A stretch of 64,000 nucleotides of DNA. It comes from Bryum argenteum. Lineage: Eukaryota > Streptophyta > Bryopsida > Bryales > Bryaceae. The notes below the pieces were generated by a model. The model saw only the letters and a list, made by a program, of their open reading frames with translations, was not told the origin of the DNA and did no database searches. Where the stretch lies: positions 5,086,501-5,150,500 of the forward strand of contig CM073325.1 of the NCBI GenBank assembly GCA_037043015.1. Reading direction: 5' to 3'. Position 1 is the stretch's first letter. Every line of letters begins with the position of its first letter. Both the position numbers and the translations under genes were made by a program. Shown piece after piece: positions 1-11,619 of the stretch.

Positions 1-3000
1 TTCGTGTGGGAGGAGCATCGAGATGGGTCGTGCTGGATATCACGCGAGTGTTGTAGGGTGTTTTGCAGTGATTTACATCAGGAGTCCTAGTCCTAGTGGG
101 TCGAAGGAACATTGTCCTGGGTGGGCACGTCTTGTTGGACGTGACGTCGTGTGCGTATTCAATTTCTGTGGTCGTGGTCCCCCAGGAGAGTGTAGTAAGA
201 AACCGTGGTGGGAACGTTGTGTGTCGACAGGCCAACCATTTTCTGCATCCAAGGCACCTCGACCGTCTTCCCAGCAAGCTGATTCGTCTTCGATGCCGCA
301 GAACTTGCATGGTCATGGAGTGCCAAAAGAGCAGGCATGGGGTGACAGCTTGTTGCGGAATTTGTCACTAGATGCGCAATATCCTCATGTAGGGCTGCCT
401 TCATCCGGAAATGGTATAGACCCGACTCACCTGGCACAGCAGCTGGAGCAACTGGAGCTTCAGCATCAGCATTTGCAGAGAATGGGTTCAACAGGTTCAG
501 GATTGCAGAGGCAGCTGTCTGGGGTGCCCCCATCACCTCAGTCGTCACGCATGAACATGGAACAACTGATGCGGCCCGGGGGTTTGAGTTCGCGCGATCA
601 GGTGTTGAATCCGTCACTACCTCAGATGCCTCCCCAGGCGCATCAAGCAGGAGTGGCGATCCCACCGTCGGGTCCCGTGTTGGAGCAGCTGTTGCGAATG
701 CAGCAACAGCAGCAACAACAGCAGCATGTCCCGACACAGGTAAGGACTTGGTAGTGGAGGTGGTAAGAATAGAAAGTAGTGGTGGTTTGTGTCAGTTTTG
801 GTGGATGGATGGCGTGTACGGTAGGATTGTGTTCGATACGCAACTTCAAAGGCATGAGCTACATGATTTCTGTCTGTCACGTGGGTATGGTATCCAGCTA
901 TATTAGCGCGGTCGTAATTTGTCATGGACAGCTTTCACTCCGTCTGGGATGATTAAGATCTGTTTGAGACGAAGTGAAGTGGAGAGGGCAGTGTTGGTGA
1001 GTGCAGGGGCGGAATGTAAGTTGTGGTGTTGGTGTTTCTACAGGTGTTGATCGAACAGCTTTTGCGGAACCAACCCATTCCTCCACCCGCACACTTCGAT
1101 CATCTACACCGACAGGGGTCTGGACTCGCAGACCAGCTTCTGCTAGGTCGGCAGGGTCCGGATCCACGGCTGCTTGATGCACCCGGTCAACACCTTTCAG
1201 GCAGGGACTTCGACCAGCTGCTCTTGGGCCGACAGAACCATACGAGCCCTTCCCCGTTCGAGCAACTGGTGCGCCAGAGACAGCAAGAGGAACTGCAATC
1301 ACCGGTACTGATGCTTCCCTAAGGTTTACGTTTCATGTGTCTGCTTCTACTTCTCGTTATTCTACAAACTCCGGCAGGTGCGCGTTGGCGTCATCCAGCT
1401 TGGAGCGACAGCAGCATTTTGTGGTAGTTCAAGATGCAGACGCTAGATGGTTGTTTGAGTGGCGCGACTCTGTTGATGTTTGTAACGAGTGTGGTGGGCA
1501 AGCAGATGTTGCCGTTTGGATTGCCGGTGCCTCAGCCGCACCAGTCGCTGGAGGACATGCGGGTTTCTGGTGTGTGGGAAGTGGACGAGTACGGGCAGTT
1601 TGTGAAGCGCCAACAGTCGCCTGCTCCATTGCGGACGTTCGAGGCGTTCCAGCAACAACAGCTTCAGCAACAACAGCTTCAGCAGCAACAGCAGCAGCAG
1701 AGGTTGCAGAGCCAGCTGAACTTTCCGGCACATTTGCAGCACGAGGCGCAAGACACGTTTGGGTTCGAGTCGGCGTCGCTCATGGACGCAGGGTTGATGG
1801 GGCATCGAGTGCCCATGAACATGTTTGATGGAAGCTTGTTACGGCGCGAGCGCAGCGGGTTGTCTGGCATTGGTCAAATGGAAAGTGATCTGGTAGCTCA
1901 AATTCAGGAGCAGCAACAGCGGTCGCGAGGCGAGCGTCAGAGTAATGTGCCAGCGTACATGGAGTCTCCGGGAGTGTTTTCGGACCTCGATCGGTTCCAC
2001 CGGGATGTTTTCGACCTGAGGCAGGTCCAGGAGAGGCAGCAGCAGGTGGAGGCAGCGGCTGCAGCCCGAGTGCTGGGGCTGGGGACAAACACGGGGCAGG
2101 ATGCAATGGAGAGTCGGCCGAAGAGCGGCGAGAGGAGAATGGGTCAGGTGGAGGGTGCGGGGAACAGCTCGCTGCTATCCGGGCTGCGGTGGCCTCTGAT
2201 GAACAACGAGGCGCCGGAGAGGCAAGAGATGGTGCAGGAGAGGAACATGTTCCCGCCGTCCCTGGGGTTGTGGGGTCAGGAAAGCCACGAGTATGGCGTA
2301 CCCGAACATCTGATGCAAGGTGGTGGTCGCAACGGAGCAGCGATGTCGGATCATGTTCCTATCGCGGCGAAGGCGAGCGCGGGCGAAACTCCGCGGTCAT
2401 CTTCGGTGGCGAGCACCCCACCCGAGGTTCCTCACATGCTAGGGAACTGGAGTCTGTCGAACCTGCATTCTAACGATGCAGCAGGCGAGACGCAGTCGAG
2501 TGAGGGGCAATTTGGAGGAGGATCTGTGGGTACGTTGATCCAGCCCGGGTGGAAAGCCCCGGCGGTGCCGAAACCCAAGTCTCTGGCGGAGATTCAAGAG
2601 GAGGAGGCGGCGAGCAGGAAAGGCGGAGTGAAATCAAATGCAGAATCAGGTGGGCATTCGACGGGTGGTGTAGGCGCAGTGTCTGCAGGGTTTGCCCCTT
2701 GGGCCGCAGCTTCGTTGCTTCAACCGAAGTCCCTTCGCGAGATTCAGGAGGAGGAAGCTAAGAAGGCAGCGGCACAGAAGGGCGCTGCGCAGGAGTCTGG
2801 GCAGTTACAATCGAGTGCGGGCACAGAGGGTCAGAAGAGCCCGTCGAGTCGGGGTGGAGATCCACCAGCTTGGGGTGGTGTGTCTTTGAACGAGAAACGG
2901 AACTCGTTGTTGGATGCTGGAGAGGAGCAAGTGGTAGCTCAAGTGAGCAGAAAGAGCACGGAGCAGGAAGCGACTGGTTTGAGCCAGTCGTCGGTGGGGC

Positions 3001-4969
3001 AATCGACGCAGACAGCATCCCAGAGCGGTTCAGTGTTCGACGACAGCGACTTCATCGAACCAAAGGAATCGAAGAAGAGCAAGAAGCGCGCTGCAAAGGC
3101 AAAGAGCACAACTCCATCTGGGAAGTCGGCGGTTGGTGGCACGGCGGCGGAGGCGTCTCCGTTGATCACATCGAAGAGTACGGCGGGGCGGTCCGTCCAG
3201 GTGGAGGCGGCAGAAGAGTCATTGGCAGCACCACCTCCGGGTCCGTCGCTGGCTGACTTTTTGCATTTGGGAAGCGAGCCGGCGGCGAGCGCGCAGCCTC
3301 TTCCAGCGTGGTCGACCACTCCTTCCCGGCAGGCGAAAGCGGCGAAGTCCCTGAAGGAAATCCAGGAGGCGGAGAAAAGGGCTCGCGAAGAGCAAGAACG
3401 GCAGAATCAGATACTTCAAGCGTCGTTGGCTGCGAAGAACGCACCCCCTCCGTCGGCGAAGCCGATCACATTGATGACTCGAAGCGGGAGTGGAGGGGCT
3501 GCGTGGCAGCGGCCGGGAACGGCGACCCCAACGGTGCAGGCCGCGGTTGGTGGGCAGCAGGGAAAAGTACTGACGAGCACAGGGTCAAGTGCGGGTATGG
3601 GCAGTTCGCGGTCGAAGGTGGGCGTGTTCGAAGACGAAGACGACCTGTTCTGGGACTATAGTCAGGATGCAAAGATGACGATCGGAGCCGTGAAGCAGGC
3701 GCCAAAGACGGAACCGTAAGTAGGCGTGTCCTGGGTATTTGTTTGGTTCTTGGTTCGATTGGGTTGTGGAATGGCGTTTGGCGGCAAAATGGCGTCAGGG
3801 TGTTGTGGTGTCGGGTAGAGCAAAGTCATCGGGACTGGATAGGTGGTTCGTGCAGGTTTGCTGGAATGTTAGTACTAAAGTTGCTAATGGGCATGTGCAG
3901 GTTGGATTTTCCATCGCTTGCTCCTGGACATGGGGGTGGCAAGCCGAGTGTTGCTGTGAGAAGTGGAGGTGTGTCGTCGCTTCCTGTGTTCCGGAATGCT
4001 ACCGTTCCAGCGGCTGCTGTGAGAGCTAGTCCTACAGACTTTCCTTCGTTGGGTGCCACTTTGGTAGGCACGAAAGCCAGTGGAACAAAGACGAAGAATC
4101 AAGGCAGTAATAAAGGTAAGGAGACGGTGCAAGGATGTGGTTCAAGTATTGCAGGAAGAAAGATGTTGTAGTTGAAGTCAATAGTTTTGATGCATCGGGT
4201 CGACGGTGGGCATTGACGAAGGGTGCTTGTTAGAATGTTGAGGTCAGGTTTGGGCGTCGGATTGGCCTGTCCATGTCCGATGAGCTGTGTGGGTTGGACA
4301 CTGTAAACAGTAGGTGATCATTAACGGTGCTCTTGGTGTGGGACGTTGAGTTGGGGCAGGTGCGCAAGTGAGTGCGGAGGTGAAGGCGTTGAGGCAATGG
4401 TGCGAGAGCCAGCTGAAGAAGATGAACTACAACGAAGGTGAGGTTTTTGGTGGGGTGTAATGCGATTATTCTGATGGAGTGTGTATGTGGGATGTAAGCA
4501 TGTGGTAACACGTGATTTGGAGTTACTGCTTGCAGATCCGGACGTGGACTTCTCCATCGTGGATTTCTGTATAACTCTGCCATCCGTGAGCGAAGCGGGC
4601 GACTACCTATCGCAGTACATAAGCACTCTGGCGTTTGTAAGCCCGATGCAGGTACAGGCGTTTAAGAAAGAGTTCGTGCGGCGGAAGGAGCAGTTGCCGG
4701 TTGATAGCAATGTTTCGTTGGAAGACACGGATAGTCTTTTTGGAGGTTCAAACGGCAAGGTGGTGGCTAGGAGCAAGTCTGGGGCGATGGACATGGCTCG
4801 TTTACTGAAGGAGGATAATAACTCAGGTGACTATGAAAACACATCAAGTCCGGGGAGTGGAAAGAAGAAGGGTAAGAAAGGGAAGAAGGTGGTAGATCCA
4901 TCGTTGCTGGGATTTAGTGTGACAAGCAACCGCATAATGATGGGGGAGATTCATCACATCGATGACTAG
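1..4969 (+). pseudogene. GYF-domain / EXA1-like (GIGYF) gene, copy 1, 3' part, C-terminus disrupted
   Basis: This is the 3' half of a GIGYF/EXA1-type gene; its GYF domain lies left of the window. Family members repress translation by binding proline-rich partners and eIF4E-type cap proteins. Exons read by frame and splice sites: 231-739, 1044-1304, 1506-3715, 3901-4115, 4361-4437 and 4536-4969. Recognisable parts are polyglutamine tracts, the WEVDEYGQFVKRQ block, repeated KSLREIQEEEA segments and the C-terminal SVSEAGDYLSQYISTLAF domain. Every exon matches the minus-strand copy at 17.7-27.7 kb. Exon 4361-4437 is 77 nt against 78 nt in that copy: GGAG-CAGAAGG has become GGAG-TGAAGG, which puts an in-frame TGA at 4380-4382 and removes about 165 C-terminal residues. 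Skipping this exon would restore frame, because both flanking introns are phase 1. I infer a damaged or truncated paralogue, though it may still be expressed. Confidence 0.8.
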
Positions 4970-6248
4970 GTTGAGGTATTGAGCAGGTGTAGGTAGAGTC
5001 GGAGGATTTCCATTCCCGCGCAGGCTGAGTGGATGGGAAGGCTGCATTGATGTTTTTGAGAGGTAATAGTTGGTAGGTGTACCGTGATCGTCCCCAGGCT
5101 GGAAGCTCTGGAGCATGCAGTGTGGTATCGATGAGAAGAGTCCAGATCTTCTCTGATTACATTCTTCGCAGAGGTGAGGAAAGGAGTCGTTTTCAGTGAT
5201 AGTGGTGGTTTTTCTTTTTCCGAGGTGGTGAAGCAGGTGACCTAGAAAAGGGGCGATGGTACTCTGTATTTATATGTTACATGTTAGCATTTTGGGAATT
5301 CCGGCACTGTATACTGTTGATGAGTGTGAAAGTAGTCCACGGGGATGAGGAGCAGAGGATGTAAATCACGAGATATCAAAGGTTTCCCTGGGGCGGCAGG
5401 GTTGTATTGAATTTGTCTAAGCTTTTTAAGCTAAATTTACATCTCCTAATTTAGGAGCGCCCATTCAGGTGTGTTTTTGCTGGGTGCGGTATATGTTGCT
5501 TGAGCGGTTTCTAGTCATGCATGTTGCGTTCATTTTGAGCTTAATGTGGTGTGCTGTATGCAGAAATATTGAGCTTTGTGCAGGGTGAAGCAATGGCTTT
5601 TAGAAACCACTGGTAGTATTTGTGATTGTTATTCGTGAGGATTTGGTTGTGCCATTCGGCAGAGTAGCACTAGAGCCGCATGTCTCGTCGTCTCAAGGGC
5701 GCTGAGGTCTGGAAAGCGCGTATAAGAAAGATGGATTGTAATGAAGAACTTTGGTCATAGTTCGGCATATGACTGTGGCACTTGGTGCGGGGAGCGTCGA
5801 TCTTGTAATTGATGCACGAAGCAAAGAGTAACAAACAAGATATGCCTCGAGATGTATTCGTGAAGGACACTGATTTTTGAGGGAATGAAATCAGTCTCAT
5901 ATTATCCAAACGGAGGAGTAGCTATCTTTGTCAGCTGGGATGTTCTCAAGATTGTTACAGACGATTGCTTGCAAAAAATATACTTAAGTAGAATGCAACC
6001 GATACAAGAATATGAGATAATAGCAGAGGACCACACGAGCAAAACCTCAATTCAAGTAAAAAACCGAAGTGATGGAGACTTTGCAGTGAAAAAACCTCAA
6101 TTCGAGTATAAAACTGAAGTGATGAGATAGTGATGGAGACCGTGCAGTGAAAATGAATTTCATAACCAGCCAGTTCAGTACAATAGAAACTACTGAGGTT
6201 ACAATTAGATTGCTGTTTCAAAACCTAAATTAGACACCAGTTGAATGC
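4970..6248. other. Intergenic: 3' UTR of GYF copy 1, then convergent spacer to PSMG2
   Basis: The first 150 bases after the stop still align with the 3' flank of GYF copy 2 (near 17,560-17,710) but are clearly more diverged than the coding parts. An imperfect direct repeat of about 50 bases lies at roughly 6,042-6,160 (AAAACCTCAATTC...GTGATGGAGAC...GCAGTGA twice). No other gene seen. Confidence 0.5.
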
Positions 6249-7717
6249 TCAGCTGAACATGGTATCATCAGGTGGGGGCCCGTAGACTGTAGTCCAGGAC
6301 AGTGGAATTTTCCATGTAACTCCAGTACCTGCCACAGGAGAAATATAAGTCAGTAGAACTCTCTCAAGCATAAATTGAAAAAGGAAGAAAACTAAGGACA
6401 CATGAAATCATCAAGAAGAGCAGCATTAGAATGTCAGGTTCGATAAACCCTACCCTGTGATTCTTTCTTTCCATGATTCAAGAAGCGGTGCACGCCATCA
6501 GCGATAAGAAACGCATCTGGGACATTATCGCCCTCAGCACAAAAGCAGAGGACACAAACCACCTTCAAACCTTGTGCCTGCAATCATCCGAAAGCTTCAG
6601 TGATTCATGAATGGGCACAGAAACAGCCCGTGGAGATGATCGAGTATTACCTTGCAACATGCTAGAAGTGAAGCAAAAGGCTGTCGAGGAAAGTACATAT
6701 CATCAGTTAATGCAATTTCTTCACTAGTTGAATCTTCCGTAGATGATGCAGCTTGATGATCAAGCAGCTTCCAAGCTTCACTGGAAGGTGAAAAATGCTG
6801 CAGCCGTTTCCATCCCAATTGCTCGCACCGCTCATCAGAGCCGTCTTCCTTTGCTGTCGAGATGTATTGAATCTGTGGACTGTACCCAGACTCTCGAATA
6901 AGCATACCATATCCTCACCAATACCAACTCAAAGACAACATTGCAGATGAGAGGCAAAGGGACATACACAAGGGTCTCACTCCGCTGAACCTTTCCAGAA
7001 TCCAATCCAGACAATATAACAACCTCTTTCACGCCCTCACGAGCTGCCCAGGTGGCAAAATTCTTCGCAAATTTCATCATAGTACCCTGGAAATAAAATG
7101 CAAAGCATCAGAGGATGCTTCGATAATAGATTTTTACATTCGGATATTCAACTGTTCACAGAAGTATGAAGGACCTCACTTTCATAACTGGAGCTCGCTG
7201 CTGAACAGTGCTCACATTATGCTCTGAATCCTCGTAAACTACACCCAATATACATTCTCAGTATCAAAAATTGCTCAGCATCAAGAATTAAGTCGAGCAC
7301 AAAACGATCAATCGAATGAAAACTGTACCTTCAAGTGCTATACACTCCAAGCTCCACTCTCAGTATCAAGAATTAGGTCAAATTACCACAAAATGATCAT
7401 TCGAATGGAAACTGTTGTACCTTCAAGTGCCACGGCTAAATCTCCATCTGCAGAGGGTCCGAATGGATCATTTCCCACGCAAGGTAGTACATGAGGCTCG
7501 TCGAGGTATCCTGCTTTATGAGCTCCGTGGGAGATTAGCAGATCAACAGCGAGCTGACCTGCATTGCCCATGGATAGAGCGGGCTGCATTGCATCAAGTC
7601 AGCAATCGGACGAGTCTCATATTAAGCAATTCGGTGGATGATTAGATCACTTACCACGATCAACGTGGCCGTGTTGCGTAAATGGTGCACCTCTGGTACT
7701 ACCCCTATGAACTCCAT
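6249..7717 (-). CDS. PSMG2: Proteasome assembly chaperone 2 (PSMG2/PAC2)
   Basis: PAC2 pairs with PAC1 to scaffold the alpha ring of the 20S proteasome. Seven exons join in frame: 7655-7717, 7421-7583, 7180-7238, 6981-7086, 6651-6892, 6454-6577 and 6249-6328, totalling 837 nt and 278 aa. The protein starts MEFIGVVPEVHHLRNTATLI, followed by PALSMGNAGQLAVDLL and GYLDEPHVLPCVGNDPFGPS, both close to what I recall of the Arabidopsis orthologue. LGWKRLQ, KVVCVLCFCAEGDN and the C-terminal VYGPPPDDTMF are also typical of the family, and the length is normal. All introns are GT-AG and all phases agree. The start is the only ATG that gives the conserved N-terminus. A TTAGGG-type motif sits about 20 bp upstream. 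The gene appears intact and lies in the spacer between the two inverted GYF copies. Confidence 0.93.
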
Positions 7718-7736
7718 CAGTGCCTAACCGATCGGG

Positions 7737-7749
7737 ATTAGGGTTAGGG
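7737..7749. promoter_or_regulatory. Telomere-like motif upstream of PSMG2
   Basis: ATTAGGGTTAGGG lies 20-32 bases upstream of the PSMG2 start codon. Telo-box-like motifs are common in promoters or 5' UTRs of plant housekeeping genes. Function here is inferred. Confidence 0.4.
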
Positions 7750-8399
7750 CTTTGATTGTGTCACTCCGAAATTTCGCGAGCAATCGCTGACTGTCACTCC
7801 GAAGTTGAGAATCAGGATTGATGGGTCCTCTGTGTGAGCTCCGAGAACTTGAGATCACCGACAATGAGCTTCGAGCTTGCGACCCAAGGCGATCACTGTA
7901 AGGGCAATGCAATGTGAGAGAACTGTCTCTGTGTACTTTCGTTTGTCGACTTTGGGAGACGTTCGTTCAAATATCAACGGACGAACGAAGTCCCGTCGAT
8001 TGGCACTTTCGTTTTGTGAACGAATAATGCGAGAATGGAGCTGGGACATTTCAGTTTTTAGCAGAAAAGCACATGGACAATGGGTTTGGCTCCTCGGAAA
8101 GAAATGAACCTTTTTCTGATTCTGGTTCCATTTCAAAGATTTTTTTTGGAATTTTTTTGTCATCCACGTAACCAATCATCATCCATTTCTTCAATTATTG
8201 GACTTTTTAATCATCCACTAAATCACTAATGCGTATGTTTTACGCTAGGGCTCCTCAAATGATACGAAAATAAATCTCCCTCCTCGTTGGTCTCCACCTT
8301 CCTCGTCGGTCTCCACCTTCCTCGTAAGGGATTTAATCTCATCTCACCCTTGTCTTAGGGGATTTCCCCATACTTTACCTTTATTAACCCCTAAACGCC

Positions 8400-9720
8400 C
8401 AAGCCTATTTTTAGCAGAAAAGCACATTTCCATAGAAATTGTCACAGATGAAAATCAAGAGAAGCTATTAAGATCTCAACCGTACAAACTTGTTATAGAC
8501 TTATCGGGAGATCATAACATATTAATATCAAAAACAAACTGCAAAATTTCATCATTTTCACTTTGAGGTGGAAATGCTACCAATATACCTATTGCAATGA
8601 AAAAGTCACCAACTAGAAAGATGTTCACCTTCATCTTAATAAGTTCTTTACCCAACAAAAATTCATCAAAAAAATTTCCTGGCTCAAATAAAAGCCATGC
8701 AATGGTAAAAACTACCAAACATTTTACAAAGGAAAAATAGTCCAAAACTAGACCCTTTGCATTCAATTTCATGCCTTATCTTCAAAACATCTTCGATCTT
8801 GTTAAGGTTTCTACCACTTAGACTAGACTCTAATTGGAGGCCATCCCAAAAGATAAAGTTGAAATCCAACGGTGGATGAGGAAGATATAGCTCCTCAAAT
8901 ATCATTCATTTTCTCACTTTTTATGTTGACAAAACATCATTGCAAATCCAATAGCAAAATCATTTGGATCAAAAAACTTCTCACCACAAAGTTGTTAAGA
9001 ATCACCTTAAGATCATGACCATGAAAAAAAAATCATGAAAAACTATTTTTAATTTCACATAATTGGCTTGCAATGGTAATACATGCCCCATGCTTGGAAA
9101 CCCAAAAACAAGAGTTGTCTTCACTAAAGTGCATTTCATTAATTCATACTTTACTGTATGGGCTCGAAAATTCTACAACACAAACTAGACTTGATTTGGA
9201 ACCTAATCCAAGTGATTTCATCCAAAACGGACCTCGGATGAAGAAGATATGGCTCTTCAAAGTTTCTGATGTACATCCAAAATGACGATTTTCGACATCG
9301 TGGGCGTTTAAGGGTTAAGGTGTATAGCAATGGTGCAAAAGGGTTCTAAAGTGAAAAAGTGAAAAATTCAATTTAAAATCTTTGAAATTTCTCCCATTAA
9401 CACTTAAAGTTCCTTGTGTTTTTGGGAGCTTGGAACCTTAAACCTTTTACCTCTATGCACACTCTAGAATGTGAACCAACTTCTGTTACTTTCTTTGAAC
9501 TTTCAATTGCAAGATGTTGTACCTAAGCCTATTTATAGTCTTTCTTCCAAAATTTGAACGTATGATGCTAATAATTTGCAATATCATAACATCCAAGTTT
9601 GTGCAAAAGTTTTGTTGTGGCCATTGCTTGGAAGGCATTGTCCCCATGGTGCAAAGGGGTTATAGATTGTTACCCCAAATTTGTTGGTTATATATTTTTT
9701 CAAGTAGATAAGTGAGTACA
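8400..9720 (-). repeat. Dispersed AT-rich repeat, copy 1 (probably retroelement-derived)
   Basis: There is no coding capacity beyond short chance frames. A block around 9,390-9,480 matches, in opposite orientation, a block around 44,350-44,440: in the shared strand both read roughly GTTCACA.TC, GTGCATAGAGGTA.AA, CAAGCTCC and CACAAGGAA. Phrases such as ATCCAACGGTGGATGA and AAGAAGATATGGCTC also recur. The wording resembles plant LTR-type sequence. Family and age are not determined; it is treated as a fossil element. Confidence 0.45.
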
Positions 9721-10151
9721 CTCATGCAAAAATTCAGAGACTCTTTCCTCTTTAATATTCGACATTATGATTAGGAATACGAATTAAATCCTTTTTTATA
9801 TAAAATTAAGAAGAACTCATTTACTATTACTAGTAATATTGATCGTAATATATTAAAAATAAATAAATTGAACGGATTCTATTCAAAATTAGCAACCAAA
9901 GGAAAGAAAATTGAAACAATTTCACAATTTTAATTTATTGAAAAAATAACAACCGGGGGAATTTAGTCGATGACATTTTTCCATAGGTAGCTTCAATGTA
10001 AATTGCAATCCGAGACCTGCTTCAGAATCCAGAGGGTTTTGATTAGCTTCCGAGACTCGTAAGAGCTGCCCCAGCCAGGGGATCTTGTTCAATTGTAAGA
10101 GCATGCTGCTACCGAGACGGAGTACCACTTCCGAGGCTCCCATTCCATTCC

Positions 10152-10158
10152 TATAAAA
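10152..10158 (+). promoter_or_regulatory. TATA box of the SIM-motif gene
   Basis: TATAAAA lies 123 bases before the ATG at 10,281 in an otherwise mixed-composition region. The spacing allows a start site near 10,185 and a 5' leader of about 95 nt. No experimental support. Confidence 0.45.
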
Positions 10159-10280
10159 TGCAAGAGTCCATGCTCTCCAGAACACTAATCTTTTTGGGCT
10201 TTTCCAGTTGCTGAAGGAGTAGATACAACGGCTAATTAATATCTGTTTCGCAAACGGCTTGACCGAAACTTTCTTTTCCA

Positions 10281-10910
10281 ATGATTCCGATTGACAACGG
10301 AGCCTTCGAACCGGATGTTCGCATTCAAGAGGAGTCAAGAGTGAGGGAGGGATATATGCACGCCTTGCAGGTACATAGCCTTGCAAAGCGCGAATGTAGT
10401 CGAGCCTACGAGGTGTATGAGCATGCCAACCGGCAATTGGAACGCGCCAACCTGCAAGTCGAAGCATCGTGGGCTGCTTTACAAGCGGTTAGAACGTATG
10501 AGGTAAGGCTGCAGGCTATTCAACGTGAACTGGAGGTGCGTAATCGCAACGTAAGAAGGCATCGACGAGTTCACACAAACCGGGAGCATGGACGTACCAC
10601 CCATGGAGAGTTTATTCGCTGGGACCAATTTGATGACCTGCACCAGTTCCAGCAGCCCACGAGATGGCTTCCAAGACGCGAGGTGGAGGAACATGATCTG
10701 GTTCACGATAGAGCGCGTAACATCAGCGAGTCAGACGATGATATCGAAATAATTGATATTCCAGTAGTCCCGCCAGAAGTTATCGAACTGAGCGATTCAG
10801 ACGACGATAACGAGACTGTGAATGTACCAGAAGTTCCGCCAGAACAGAGCGATTCGGAGGATATGGAGAGGCCGCAACATGACAATTCAGAGAGAGCGAG
10901 CCAACGATGA
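10281..10910 (+). CDS. Small coiled-coil protein with tandem SUMO-interaction-like motifs
   Basis: This is a single-exon 209-aa frame; I do not recognise the family. Residues about 15-95 are rich in A, E, R, Q and L with heptad-like spacing (HALQVHSLAKRECSRAYEVY, QLERANLQVEASWAALQAV), suggesting a coiled coil. The C-terminal third is acidic and carries two textbook SIM-like stretches, DDDIEIIDI and PEVIELSDSDDD, each a hydrophobic core next to acidic or serine residues, plus a related ETVNVPEVPPE. By analogy with known SIMs it could bind SUMO in the nucleus; this is inference. A TATA box sits upstream. After the stop at about 10,908 the next frame stays acidic for a further 37 codons (DDDMIKEFSEDEVADQD), so the tail may be frameshifted. 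A decayed relative lies near 11,535-11,605. Confidence 0.55.
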   Translation: MIPIDNGAFEPDVRIQEESRVREGYMHALQVHSLAKRECSRAYEVYEHANRQLERANLQVEASWAALQAVRTYEVRLQAIQRELEVRNRNVRRHRRVHTNREHGRTTHGEFIRWDQFDDLHQFQQPTRWLPRREVEEHDLVHDRARNISESDDDIEIIDIPVVPPEVIELSDSDDDNETVNVPEVPPEQSDSEDMERPQHDNSERASQR

Positions 10911-11216
10911 TGATATGATCAAGGAATTTTCAGAAGACGAGGTTGCTGATCAGGATTTGACTCTAGATGATAGGATGGAGGAGATGCCGGGAGAAGTGGT
11001 CACCTGTGCAAACTTGTAACTGCCATTCTTGCCGCTTCCGTTAGTTATTGGGACCGCCTCCGCGACGGAGTCTTTTTTTGTTGCAAAAGCAAATAATGTT
11101 CCTCATTCCAAACTTAAGCAGTGGAGATGATAATTATTCTCGATTGTGACACGCAGGATAGTACCATAAAATGTTTGAATGGTACGAGAACAACAGTGTA
11201 TTACCCATCATCCTGG

Positions 11217-11324
11217 CATCCTCATCTATTCACAAGGAAAATAGTATAAGGTATGAGCATGAAGTTAGATCATCCTCATCTATTCACAAGGAAAATAGTA
11301 TAAGGTATGAGCATGAAGTTAGAT
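11217..11324. repeat. Perfect 54-bp tandem duplication
   Basis: Two identical adjacent 54-bp units (11,217-11,270 and 11,271-11,324), beginning CATCCTCATCTATTCACAAG. No difference between units, so the duplication is recent. It lies between the SIM-motif gene and its decayed relative. Confidence 0.95.
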
Positions 11325-11499
11325 ATGAGGAGGCTCGGTGCTGTAGCTAGATAGGCAGATACAAGACCTACAAAAAACCTTGCGCCAGTCGTTTGAAATT
11401 CTACCTTCTTCCTTAGGTCACTTATATTGATCATGTTGCATATGGAAATAAGAAGCTCTGATATGAGAAAACCTCAATCTTGCTACATAATTACCGGTT

Positions 11500-11610
11500 G
11501 GATCTCCCGCACTTATCTCACTATAATCTTCGAAACCTGCAACAGTTCCAGCAGCAAAACACGAGCAGGCTACCGAGACGCCATAGCACTTCTCTAGAGG
11601 TAGAGGATAC
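11500..11610 (+). pseudogene. Decayed relative of the SIM-motif gene
   Basis: The stretch around 11,535-11,605 reads NLQQFQQQNTSRLPRRHSTS in one frame. The intact gene reads DLHQFQQPTRWLPRREVEEH at about 10,635-10,695. Nucleotides match well (CCTGCA.CAGTTCCAGCAG), but no open frame is maintained. I infer an old local duplicate. Confidence 0.5.
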
Positions 11611-11619
11611 TATTTCTAG

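Noticed and set aside
11050-11080. CTCCG-CGA-CGGAG hairpin followed by a T-run, resembling a bacterial terminator
   Set aside because: Eukaryotic context; a five-base stem plus T-run is expected by chance and has no known role downstream of a Pol II gene.
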